A stretch of DNA of 64,000 nucleotides from Polyangium fumosum (GTDB taxonomy: Bacteria; Myxococcota_A; Polyangia; Polyangiales; Polyangiaceae): positions 1 through 64,000 of the forward strand of contig NZ_SSMQ01000043.1 of NCBI RefSeq assembly GCF_005144585.1, written 5' to 3'. Numbering within the stretch: the stretch's first letter is position 1; each line of letters opens with the position of its first letter. Under the pieces are notes generated by a model. It did no database searches, was not told the DNA's origin, and saw only the letters and a list, made by a program, of their open reading frames with translations. This document shows, piece by piece, positions 1 through 7,463 of this stretch. The translations under genes were made by a program, and so were the position numbers.

Positions 1-294
1 GCCCCGGACCCCGCGGGGGGCTGTCCGCCCCCTCGACCCCGGACCAGCGAGGCGCTGGACCCAGGGTTGAAAAACTGCGCTCCGCGCAGTTTTTCAAACA
101 GGCCGACGAAGAAGCCGGGGTGCCAGCCAAACCAGCAGCGCGGCTGTCTCCGTTGGCAGGATCGCCGCCGGTCTTGACCGGGCCTGTTCGATGAACTGCG
201 CATCGCGCAGTTCATCGAGCTTGGGTCCAGCCCCTGGCTGGTCCGGGTGCAGGGGCGGACAGCCCCTGCTGGGGCCTGGGGCAAAGCCCCAGCG
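1..294. mobile_element. Inverted-repeat element (MITE-like), copy 1, left end cut by window
   Basis: Non-coding block whose two ends are imperfect inverted repeats of about 60-70 bp: bases 1-64 match the reverse complement of about 222-294, including GGGGCTGTCCGCCCC against GGGGCGGACAGCCCC. Between the arms are two perfect hairpins. One is at 67-97 (14-bp stem, 3-nt loop) and one at 189-217 (13-bp stem, 3-nt loop). A second, longer copy lies at 22698-23108 with near-identical interior, so this is a dispersed family and not a local terminator. No coding capacity is evident. Whether it is a transposable MITE, a structured RNA or a bidirectional terminator cannot be decided from two copies. The outermost left bases seen in copy 2 fall outside the window here. 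Confidence 0.75.
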
Positions 295-312
295 CGACGC
301 CTCCCTCCTCCC

Positions 313-1068
313 TCAGCCTGGAATCCGTGCTTCCGGGAGCGTCAGCTCTGCGGTCACGCCGTAACAATACTTCGAGAAGGAGAACCGGATCAGGTCGAGG
401 CGCTGGACGAGCGCGACCATCCATCGCGGGGGGCGCCGCTCGAATTTGAGCTCCAGCACGCATACCGGCTCCTGGGTCCGCGTCTGCCCCCGATGATCGA
501 TGGGGCGCCATCGCCCCGGGATGGCTTCGAGATCGATCGATTCCTGCTGCTGGACGGCGATCTTGCGGTCGAAGGTGAGCCGCGCGTAGGTGTCGATCTC
601 GCTGATGTAGGCCTCGCGCTCGTATTCGACGAGCAACACCGGGCGGATGTGGTGCCGGTGATAGGGCGCGAGAAACCGCATCGCGCCCGATCGTGCGCCG
701 GGGGAGAGCGCGGCGAGCGCGGACTCCTTGCCGGCGAGGACGTCTCGCCATGCGGCCGCGGGGATGGCGGCGCGCGTCTTGACGATCACGTCGAGCACGC
801 GCCGCTTCACCTCCAGAAAGACAGGGCTCTCCGTGCTCGCCGGATAACAGCGCGCCCGGAGCTTGAATCGATCGGCTTGCTCTCGCTCGTTCGCCCAGAA
901 CAGGTCGTAGCGGTCCGTATCGAAGTACAGCGAGCGGATGCGGTAGGTCCCGTCGGGCCCGGCGTACTTGTCGATCTTGGATGTCGCGCGCGCCGTGGCG
1001 CGGATGCCGGGCACGAGCCCTTCGGGGACCAGGTATTTGTATTCGTACCGCTCGATGATGTTGTCCAC
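313..1068 (-). CDS. VTC-domain polyphosphate polymerase-like protein
   Basis: A protein of 251 residues starting at a GTG 14 nt downstream of the CotH-like gene stop. The open frame extends further upstream, but that part lies inside the cotH-like gene and reads as Arg-rich shadow. The protein opens with ERYEYKYLVP and contains RIRSLYFDT, FKLRAR, VFLEVKRR, LLVEYERE, LTFDRKI and VCVLELKFE. This alternation of basic and acidic strands is typical of the VTC tunnel domain, whose eukaryotic members polymerise ATP gamma-phosphate into polyphosphate. Bacterial members are often encoded beside CotH-type kinases, as here, and the close spacing suggests one transcript. Cytoplasmic, no signal peptide. 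The family is clear; the polymerase activity is inferred from the family. Confidence 0.85.
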   Translation of the reverse strand: MDNIIERYEYKYLVPEGLVPGIRATARATSKIDKYAGPDGTYRIRSLYFDTDRYDLFWANEREQADRFKLRARCYPASTESPVFLEVKRRVLDVIVKTRAAIPAAAWRDVLAGKESALAALSPGARSGAMRFLAPYHRHHIRPVLLVEYEREAYISEIDTYARLTFDRKIAVQQQESIDLEAIPGRWRPIDHRGQTRTQEPVCVLELKFERRPPRWMVALVQRLDLIRFSFSKYCYGVTAELTLPEARIPG

Positions 1069-1082
1069 GGCGCGCCTCGGGT

Positions 1083-2213
1083 TCAGTTCGTGGGGGCGAT
1101 CTTGTCGCTGCGCACGGTCACGATGTTGCGGAGATCGGTCACGCTCTCGTCGAAAGCGGCGAGGTCCTTGCTCGTCTGCTCGCCCGCGGCCGCCGTGTGG
1201 AGCACCGCGGCGGCCTGGTTGATGACCGCTTGCATCGACGTCTCGTTCCACGCGTTCCGGGCGAGCTCGTCGAGCTGCGTATGGAACTCCATCTCGAGCG
1301 CTGTGATCGCGCGGATTCGCAGCGGCAGCTTGGTCACGGGCGTCGTCTCGGTGTCGAACGAAGGATCGTCGAGGATCCGGTCCATCCCGTGGGGCATGAA
1401 CACGAAGAGCCCGGTGGCGGGGTTATCGTAGATGTAATGGTTGTTCGCTCGGAATGCGAAGCCGTCCCAGTGGCCGAGCAGCGCTTCGAGGGCGTAGATC
1501 TTCATGAACTGGCCGAGATCGAGGTGCTCTTCCAGCGCCTTGGCGAACGCCGCGTCGGGCGTGTCCTGGATGACCTGGGCGAGCGCGCGCAGATCGTCCC
1601 GGGACCTCCCGTCCTTTTTCTCGTCCTCGAGCTCCATGTGCTCGACGTCGTCCGCGAAATCGCCGCAACACGGGCCTTCGTACAGGTTGCCCTCGGCGAA
1701 CTCTTCGCCGAAGTGGCTCCGGAGAAAGTCTTTGTCGACGGCCTCGACCACCACGTAAATCCCCTTGTCGACGCCGTTCAGCGTCACCTGGGCGTGCGCG
1801 ACGCGCGCCGCGGGCAGGCCGGCGCGCAAATGCACGTCCGAGCCGAGCCGGCTGCGCAAAAAGCTGGGATCCTGCTTCGAGTTGTTCAGGATGAGCTTGT
1901 TCAGCCCGTAGAGCTTGGCCTGGTCGTCGAACGCGTCGAACTTGATGGAGAAGCTCGGCTTGTCGTCGAGAGCCACGAGCGTATTGCCCTTTTGCCGGAT
2001 CCCGGACCCCGCGACGAGCTCGCCGTCGTAGACGATGTCGCAAGGCACGCGCTCCTCGAGATCACTCTCGAGCGTACCGAGATACGTCGAAGCGATGGTG
2101 ATCTCGACCTTGTGGAGTTTGGCAGGGTCGAAGACCCCCTCGACGGGATCCTCGGCGGTGCATCCCGTGAAGGCCGATAGAAACAGGAGGATCGAGGCGA
2201 GACGGGTTCCCAT
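1083..2213 (-). CDS. CotH-family kinase-like lipoprotein
   Basis: A protein of 376 residues with a lipoprotein signal peptide (lipobox FTGC, Cys18). The body matches the CotH spore-coat kinase family: RQKGNTLVALDDKPSFSIKFD, KLYGLNKLILNNSKQDPSFLR, a central VVEAVDKDFLRSHFG segment, and the C-lobe motif GHWDGFAFRANNHYIYD followed around residue 276 by FMPHGMDRILDD, where the Asp corresponds to the metal-binding region. CotH proteins are atypical kinases that phosphorylate secreted or surface proteins, and in bacteria outside Bacillus the substrate is unknown. An outer-membrane or periplasmic lipoprotein location fits. It lies immediately upstream of the VTC-domain gene and probably shares its transcript. 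Confidence 0.85.
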   Translation of the reverse strand: MGTRLASILLFLSAFTGCTAEDPVEGVFDPAKLHKVEITIASTYLGTLESDLEERVPCDIVYDGELVAGSGIRQKGNTLVALDDKPSFSIKFDAFDDQAKLYGLNKLILNNSKQDPSFLRSRLGSDVHLRAGLPAARVAHAQVTLNGVDKGIYVVVEAVDKDFLRSHFGEEFAEGNLYEGPCCGDFADDVEHMELEDEKKDGRSRDDLRALAQVIQDTPDAAFAKALEEHLDLGQFMKIYALEALLGHWDGFAFRANNHYIYDNPATGLFVFMPHGMDRILDDPSFDTETTPVTKLPLRIRAITALEMEFHTQLDELARNAWNETSMQAVINQAAAVLHTAAAGEQTSKDLAAFDESVTDLRNIVTVRSDKIAPTN

Positions 2214-2248
2214 GCCCGCGAGGATACGAGGTCCCTGTTAACGGCGTG

Positions 2249-3613
2249 TTAAGCTGGCGAAAGATGTGCGATCGGGAGTCGCACACGGGCGCGCGTCCCC
2301 TCGTTCGGCGTGCTGATGAGCTCGATGTGGCCGCCGTGCGCGTCGACGATCCGCTTCGCGAGCGGCAGCCCCAAGCCGAGGCCCCCGGTCGCGCGGGTGC
2401 GGCTCCTGTCGACCCGGAAGAACGGGCGAAACACACGCGGAAGATCCTCGGCCGAGATCCCGACGCCCTTGTCGACGACCTCGACCGTGATGTCCTCGCC
2501 CCCACGCGCGACGAGCTCCACCGCCTCCGCCGGCTCCTCCGTGTACTTGTGGGCATTCTCGAGCAGGTTGTCGAAGACCCGCCGCAGGAGCACCGGATCC
2601 GCGTCGACCGAGGGCAAATCCGCCGGCACGTCGACCCGCAACGCCCGCTGCGGGTGCGCCGCGCGAAACCGCGACGCTGCGTGCGTGAGCAGATCGTGCA
2701 CGTCCACGCGCTCGCGGCGGAGCGGCGGAATGCCGGCGTGCGAGGCCACGTCCTCGAAATCGAGCCGCGCGGCCGTCAGCACGTCGGAGATGAGCCGCTC
2801 GAGCTCGTCGAGATCCCCCCCCATCTCGCCGAGCATCTCCCGCGCGACGGCGACGTCGCCCTCCGCCTCGGCGACGAGCGCGAGGGCCATTCGAATCCGC
2901 GAGAGCGGCGTGCGCAGCTCGTGCGAGACGTTCGCGAGCAGCTCCCGCTCGGCCCGCAAAAGCTCGGTCACGCGTTCGGCCATTTCGTCGAACGCGCGCG
3001 ACACGTCGCCTAGCTCGTCGCGGTTCGGCAGGGCGGCGCGGGCCTTCAAATCGCCGCCGCCGAACGCGCGCGCCGCGGAAGACAGGCGACGCAGCGGCCG
3101 CGTGAGCGTACGCGCGAGCAGCCATGACGAGATCCCCACGACGACGAGGACCATTCCGACCACGCGGGGCCCGGTGATGGGCGGCCCCGGCGGCGGTCGA
3201 AACGCCGAGAGTTGCTCGATACGCCCTTCGCGGCCATCGGGAAACCGCACGGGCCTCACGTGACAAGGCGGAGGCCGGTCCTCCATGAATTTCCCCGGCC
3301 GGGGCGGCATACAGCGGGGCGGCGGGCCGAGCGCGTTCGTCGCGAAGACGGCGCCGTCCGGATCGACCACGGTGGCCGTCGCGTGCAGCTCTCGCTGCAT
3401 GAGATCGAGCACGCCCTGGAGCTCGCGCGGGTCGTCGATCTCCCGCGCGATCATCTCGTGAAAGAAACGAACCTGGTGCTCGTGCGGGAACCCCTTGGGC
3501 CGGTTGATCTCGAGGAGCGCGATGAATCCGGCCGCGACCAGGGCGAACTGCGCGAGCCCGACGAGGTAAATGCGGAGGGCCAGGCGCGCGCGCAGGACGT
3601 TACGGAGGGCCAT
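2249..3613 (-). CDS. Sensor histidine kinase of an OmpR-type two-component system
   Basis: A protein of 454 residues. There is an N-terminal membrane helix at about 12-34 and a periplasmic loop of about 115 residues rich in Pro and His (GPPPRCMPPRP, EDRPPPCHV). A second helix at about 150-167 is followed by HAMP. The dimerisation box is NVSHELRTPLSR with phospho-acceptor His231, and N, G1 and G2 boxes (NLLENAHKYTE, VDKGVGIS, GGLGLGLPLAKRI) follow. The partner response regulator lies 3 nt upstream, so the pair is translationally close. The sensor loop contains several Cys, His and Pro residues, which could suggest metal or envelope-stress sensing as in Cpx-type kinases, but that is speculation. 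The downstream CotH-like gene starts about 35 bp after the stop. Confidence 0.95.
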   Translation of the reverse strand: MALRNVLRARLALRIYLVGLAQFALVAAGFIALLEINRPKGFPHEHQVRFFHEMIAREIDDPRELQGVLDLMQRELHATATVVDPDGAVFATNALGPPPRCMPPRPGKFMEDRPPPCHVRPVRFPDGREGRIEQLSAFRPPPGPPITGPRVVGMVLVVVGISSWLLARTLTRPLRRLSSAARAFGGGDLKARAALPNRDELGDVSRAFDEMAERVTELLRAERELLANVSHELRTPLSRIRMALALVAEAEGDVAVAREMLGEMGGDLDELERLISDVLTAARLDFEDVASHAGIPPLRRERVDVHDLLTHAASRFRAAHPQRALRVDVPADLPSVDADPVLLRRVFDNLLENAHKYTEEPAEAVELVARGGEDITVEVVDKGVGISAEDLPRVFRPFFRVDRSRTRATGGLGLGLPLAKRIVDAHGGHIELISTPNEGTRARVRLPIAHLSPA

Positions 3614-3616
3614 GGC

Positions 3617-4330
3617 TCACATCCGGTCGACCGCGAATACGTACCCGATGCCGCGCACGGTCTTGATGATGCGCGGGTTTTTCGGATCGTCGCCGAGCTT
3701 CTTCCGCAGGTGCGAGACGTGCACGTCGATCGAACGATCGAAGGCCTCGTCCGCGCTGCCCCGCACGAGATCCACGAGCTGCTCGCGCGTGAGGACACGC
3801 CCGGCCCGCTCGGCGAGGGCATGCAGGAGATCGAACTCGTAGGTCGTGAGCGCGAGATCCACCCCGCCGAAGACCGCCCTGCGCGCGCAGGGATCGATCG
3901 TGAGGGAGCCGGCGACGATCTGGCGCTCGGCCGGAGGGCCCGCGAGGCCACGGGCGCGGCGCGCGTGCGCCCGGATGCGCGCGAGCAGCTCACGCGCGGA
4001 AAAGGGTTTGGGGAGGTAGTCGTCCGCGCCGCCTTCGAGGCCCATGACGCGGTCGGCCTCTTCGCCGCGCGCGGTGACCATGATGATCGGCGTGTGCACG
4101 CGGGCGCGCAGCCGCTGGCAAACCTCGAAGCCGTCGATCTCGGGCAACATGAGATCGAGCAGGACGACGTCGGGGTGCTCGCGCAGCACGGCGGCGATGC
4201 CGTCGCGCGCGTCGGTCGCGAGGGTGACGCGGACGTTGTGGGATTCCAGGTATCTCGCCGTGAGGCGCGCGAGCTTCTCGTCGTCCTCGATGAACACGAT
4301 CGAGGTCGAGGTCCTCTCCACGGGCATCAT
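3617..4330 (-). CDS. OmpR/PhoB-family response regulator
   Basis: A protein of 237 residues, or 236 if the second of two adjacent Met codons is used. The receiver domain has acidic pocket E15-D16-D17, phospho-acceptor Asp59 in VVLLDLMLPE, a switch Thr in IIMVTARGEE, and the conserved Lys in YLPKPFSAREL. The C-terminal winged helix (from about 135) ends in the classic LRKKLGDDPKNPRIIKTVRGIGYVF motif. It is the first gene of the pair, and the histidine kinase ATG begins 3 nt after its stop. It likely controls genes outside this window. The region upstream (4331-4452) would hold the promoter and is shared divergently with the truncated gene at 4453. Confidence 0.96.
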   Translation of the reverse strand: MMPVERTSTSIVFIEDDEKLARLTARYLESHNVRVTLATDARDGIAAVLREHPDVVLLDLMLPEIDGFEVCQRLRARVHTPIIMVTARGEEADRVMGLEGGADDYLPKPFSARELLARIRAHARRARGLAGPPAERQIVAGSLTIDPCARRAVFGGVDLALTTYEFDLLHALAERAGRVLTREQLVDLVRGSADEAFDRSIDVHVSHLRKKLGDDPKNPRIIKTVRGIGYVFAVDRM

Positions 4331-4452
4331 CCGCGCAGACTACCACCCCCGCCTCAGGCGGAGTGCGTCGCTAACAGTTGCTTAACATGGGGCAAACGAG
4401 CGGGCGGGAAACGGCCTTGCTGCGCCGGGACGAACGGCGCTACTTCGCTGCC

Positions 4453-4866
4453 ATGGACCCCGGGATCGCCGCGGCCGCACGCGCTCTCTCGGCCGGTGAT
4501 CCGCTCGGCGCGCTCCAGCGCGTGGCGCTGCGCGAGGACCCGCCCGCCCTCGCCCTGCGGGGCATTGCGATGGCCCAGCTCGGCGCGTACGACCGGGCGC
4601 GGAAGCTGCTCCGGCGCGCGGCGCGCGCGTTCGGTCCACGCGAGCGCGTCGGGCGGGCTCGTTGTCAGGTGGCCGAGGCGGAGATCGCCCTCGCCACGCG
4701 CGATCTGCGCTTTCCCGCGCACACGCTGGACGCGGCGGCGCGCTCGCTCGAGGCGCTGGGAGACCACGCGAACGCCCTGCTCGCGCGGCTCGTCGGCGTC
4801 CGGCGTCTGCTGCTCCAAGGCCAGCTCGACGAGGCGGAGGCCCCGGGGCCGCTGCCTGGAGGGTAA
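4453..4866 (+). pseudogene. Truncated N-terminal fragment of a TPR-like/HTH regulator family
   Basis: An open frame of 137 residues starting MDPGIAAAARALSAGDPLGALQRVAL. It has helical Ala/Leu/Arg-rich repeats (RARKLLRRAARAFGPRER, FPAHTLDAAARSLEALGDHANALLARL). In myxobacteria, proteins with this N-terminus are, as I recall them, considerably longer and carry a C-terminal winged-helix region. Here the frame stops right after LLLQGQLDEAEA, and only about 50 bp separate it from the next broken gene, so the C-terminal part appears deleted. The family assignment is from memory of similar proteins and is tentative. An upstream ATG at 4378 in the same frame is less likely because it overlaps the promoter region of the response regulator. 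Confidence 0.45.
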
Positions 4867-4918
4867 AACCCTCTCGCGTGCCGGCCCGTGGGCCGGGCGC
4901 AAAGCAGCGGAGGCCTTC

Positions 4919-5541
4919 ATGCAAACGAGCAAGCGCGACCCCCAGGTGCAGCAAGCGGAGATCGTCCGCGAGTATGGTCCCTTCCCCGGCGTGGAGCGCG
5001 TCCACGGCGTGTGACGTTCGACGGCCAGCGCGTGTGGTTCGGGAGAGGCGAGGCGCTCGCTGCCTTCGACCCGGCGAGCGGCGAGATCGTCCGCGAGCTC
5101 GACGTCCCGGCGCCCGCCGGGACTGCGTTTGATGGCCGATACCTCTGGCAGATCGACGGCGACCGGATCCAGAAGGTCGACCCGGGATCGGGGCGCGTCG
5201 TGGGGACGATTCCCGCGCCCGCTGGCGGCGGCAGCTCCGGCCTGGCGTGGGCGGAGGGGACGCTTTGGGTCGGCGCGTATCGTGCCCGGAAGATCCACCA
5301 GATCGACACGTCGACCGGCGCGCTGCTGCGGACCCTCGAATCCGATCGGTTCGTGACCGGCGTTGCCTGGGTCAACAACGAGCTCGGGCACGGCACCGAC
5401 GAGGACGAGCAGAGCGACATTCGCCGGATCGATCCGGAGAGCGGCCGCCGCGAAGCGGTGACGAACGAAAGGGGGTCAGAAGAGGGACTCGCCCACACGA
5501 TGAGCTGGGGGCGTCACCACGATACGTACGACGCCACCTGA
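4919..5541 (+). pseudogene. Frameshifted glutamine-cyclotransferase-like beta-propeller gene
   Basis: From the ATG at 4919 the frame reads MQTSKRDPQVQQAEIVREYG, then PFPGVERVHGV, then TGA at 5012-5014. The next frame continues without a gap as VTFDGQRVWFGRGEALAAFD. This indicates a frameshift at a GTGTG run around 5008-5013. The second part shows propeller-type repeats: LAAFDPASGEIVRELDVPA, AFDGRYLWQIDGDRIQKVDP, GLAWAEGTLWVGAYR, KIHQIDTSTGALLRT and GVAWVNNELGHGT. After RRIDPESGR the sequence loses similarity to this pattern and stops at 5541, so the C-terminus also appears altered. Intact family members are secreted or cytoplasmic six-bladed propellers resembling glutaminyl cyclotransferase. 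The adjacent truncated regulator suggests one local decay event. Confidence 0.65.
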
Positions 5542-5556
5542 AACGCGCGCGTCCGC

Positions 5557-5912
5557 GTGGACGGGGTTGTGGACCTCGTGGACGGGGTTGTGGACCCCGT
5601 GGACGGGGTTGTGGACCCCGTGGACGGGGTTGTGGACCTCGTGGACGAGGTCGCGGACGCTGTGGACGAGGTTGTGGACCCCGTGGACGGGGTTGTAGAC
5701 CCCCGTGGACGGGGTTGTGGACCCCGTGGACGAGGTCGTGGACCCCGTGGACGAGGTCGTGGACCCTGTGGACGAGGTCGTGGACCCCGCGCACGCGGTC
5801 GCGGACCCCGTGGACGAGGTCGTGGACCCCGTGGACGAGGTTGTGGACCCCGTGGACGAGGTTGTGGACCTTGTGGACGAGGTTGTGGACCCCGTGAACG
5901 AGGTCGTGGACC
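5557..5912 (+). repeat. 21-bp minisatellite, about 17 units
   Basis: About 17 tandem copies of a 21-bp unit of the form GTGGACGAGGTTGTGGAC followed by a C/T-rich triplet. Common variants are GGGG for GAGG and TCG for TTG. Because 21 is a multiple of three, all frames stay open and read as heptads such as VDEVVDP or RGRGCGP. Unit 7 has one extra C (around 5704), which shifts the frame and argues against a translated product. A single detached unit occurs at 6620-6640, on the far side of the next gene. No spacers are present, so this is not CRISPR. Confidence 0.9.
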
Positions 5913-5973
5913 GTCGGCTGGGCTGGCGATCGGAAGTCTGCCGCCGCCTGCTCGGCCGTGGTACGTCAGCGCC

Positions 5974-6528
5974 ATGGGTCTCTTGACCTTCGGACTCAAC
6001 GTGACGCTCGACGGGTGCTGCGACCATCGCGAGGGGATCGCGGACGACGAGCTGCACGACTACTTCACGCAGTTGATGGACGCAGCCGGGGCGATGCTGT
6101 GGGGGCGCGTCACCTACGAGTTGATGGAGAGCGCTTGGCCGGCTGTGGCGCGCGACGAGAACGCGCCGCGCGCGATGCGGGAGTGGGCGCGCAAGCTGGA
6201 GGCCAAGCCGAAGTATGTGGTGTCGGCCTCGCGCCGCGACTTTCCGTGGAGCAACACCTTCCGGGTCGAGGGGGATTTGCACGAGGCCGTGAGGCAGCTC
6301 AAGGAAAAGACCCCGCAAGGCGTGCTCGTTGGCAGCCCCACGCTGTCCGCCGCGCTCGAGCGGCTGGGGCTGATCGACGAGTACCGGCTCGTCCTCCACC
6401 CCGTCCTCACCGGCCATGGGCCGACCTTGTTTCAGGGCCTGGAACCCTCGCGGCGCCTCGAGCTGGTCTCGACGAAGCGCCTGACGTCCGGCGCGCTGGC
6501 GCTTCACTACCGCCGCAGAGAGGGATGA
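5974..6528 (+). CDS. Dihydrofolate reductase-family (RibD C-terminal domain) protein
   Basis: A protein of 184 residues, start chosen at [21 protein letters not shown] because everything upstream in the frame is minisatellite. The RibD-C/YwjB-type reductase fold shows the N-terminal strand plus SLDG-like motif ([10 protein letters not shown]), [51 protein letters not shown] and [16 protein letters not shown]. Members bind NADPH and reduce pterin- or flavin-precursor-like substrates, but most stand-alone proteins of this size have no proven substrate. Monocistronic. The 21-bp minisatellite ends 61 bp before its ATG and must overlap or adjoin its promoter. Confidence 0.88.
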   Translation: MGLLTFGLNVTLDGCCDHREGIADDELHDYFTQLMDAAGAMLWGRVTYELMESAWPAVARDENAPRAMREWARKLEAKPKYVVSASRRDFPWSNTFRVEGDLHEAVRQLKEKTPQGVLVGSPTLSAALERLGLIDEYRLVLHPVLTGHGPTLFQGLEPSRRLELVSTKRLTSGALALHYRRREG

Positions 6529-6619
6529 CGCTCGACCCGAGACCCGATCAGGCAGGGCGGTCCTCGTCCTCGGAGTCGAAGGACTCGCAGACCTCGTTGA
6601 GGACTCCTGGACGATCGGG

Positions 6620-6640
6620 TGGACGAGGTCGTGGACCCTG
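6620..6640 (+). repeat. Isolated unit of the 21-bp minisatellite
   Basis: One full unit, identical to a common variant in the 5557-5912 array (GTGGACGAGGTCGTGGAC plus CCT), sits between the reductase stop and the end of the glutathione peroxidase gene. It shows that the unit exists on both sides of the 5974-6528 gene. Confidence 0.8.
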
Positions 6641-6657
6641 CCGCCTCGACGTCGTGG

Positions 6658-7200
6658 TCAGAGCGCGGCTTCGATGGCCTGCACGACCTCGGGCGACTCG
6701 GGCGTCACCCGCGGAGAGAAACGCGCGAGGACCGCGCCGTCCCGGCCGACGAGGAACTTCTCGAAGTTCCAGGAGATGTCCGAGCCGCCGCCTGCCTTGC
6801 TGCCGATGAGCCACTGGTAGAGCGGGCTGCGCTCCGCGCCGTTCACGTCCTGCTTGGCGAGGAGCGGAAAGTCGACGCCGTAGGTCGTGGAGCAGAACTG
6901 CGCGATGTCCGTGGCCGAGCCCGGCTCCTGCCCGAGGAACTGGTTGCAAGGCGCGCCCACCACGAGAAACCCGCGATCGTGGTAACGCTCGTAGAGCTTC
7001 ACGAGCCCCTCGTACTGCGGCGTGAGGCCGCAGCGGCTGGCGACGTTGACGAAGAGCACGACCTTGCCCGCCAGCTCTTCGAGCGGGAGCGGCGCGCCGT
7101 CGAGCCGCTGGAGCGAGAGGGCCTGCATGGAGGTGGGCCCGCCCTCGGGGGCCTTGCCGTACACCGCGCGATTCACGACGCCGACCAGTTTGTTGAGCAT
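6658..7200 (-). CDS. Glutathione peroxidase-family thiol peroxidase
   Basis: A protein of 180 residues from the ATG at 7200. The frame is open back to 7329, but that extension is low-complexity and lacks a signal sequence. The catalytic signature is VNVASRCGLTPQYEGL with the peroxidatic residue Cys57 (Cys, not selenocysteine), then PCNQFLGQEPG with Gln87, and WNFEKFL with Trp144-Asn145, giving the standard Cys/Gln/Trp/Asn tetrad. Additional Cys85 and Cys103 could act as resolving cysteines in a thioredoxin-dependent cycle, as in most bacterial members. It reduces hydrogen peroxide and organic peroxides. It stands alone, with no adjacent regulator. Confidence 0.93.
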   Translation of the reverse strand: MLNKLVGVVNRAVYGKAPEGGPTSMQALSLQRLDGAPLPLEELAGKVVLFVNVASRCGLTPQYEGLVKLYERYHDRGFLVVGAPCNQFLGQEPGSATDIAQFCSTTYGVDFPLLAKQDVNGAERSPLYQWLIGSKAGGGSDISWNFEKFLVGRDGAVLARFSPRVTPESPEVVQAIEAAL

Positions 7201-7463
7201 GCGGATCGCAATACCCGAGGACGGGCCGCGGCGCCAGGGGCTCCCTGGGGCCGCGGCGGCGTCCGCCCTCGACGATGGCAACCCGAACGCGCGGAGCCCC
7301 GAGCGCACCAGGTCCACCGGCACCGGCATTCGCGCCGGCCGCCGACGCCCGCAGGCGAGCCGCTCGATCCGGGCGGCTTCAATGACTCGTCTCCTACCGA
7401 GACCGCGCTGAAATCAGAGCAGGACGCCCCATCGCGCCCGCTTGCCCGGTCTCGCGGACCTCC

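Noticed and set aside
1-294. Simple Rho-independent terminator for a gene left of the window
   Set aside because: The hairpins lie inside a larger inverted-repeat element present in a second copy, and no T-tract follows the stems as in a terminator.
5557-5912. CRISPR array or repeat-protein gene
   Set aside because: Units are directly adjacent without spacers, and a one-base insertion breaks the frame; treated as a minisatellite.
5557-5973. N-terminal extension of the RibD/DHFR-like protein by heptad repeats
   Set aside because: The frame is open only because the repeat length is a multiple of three; the conserved family start is at 5974.
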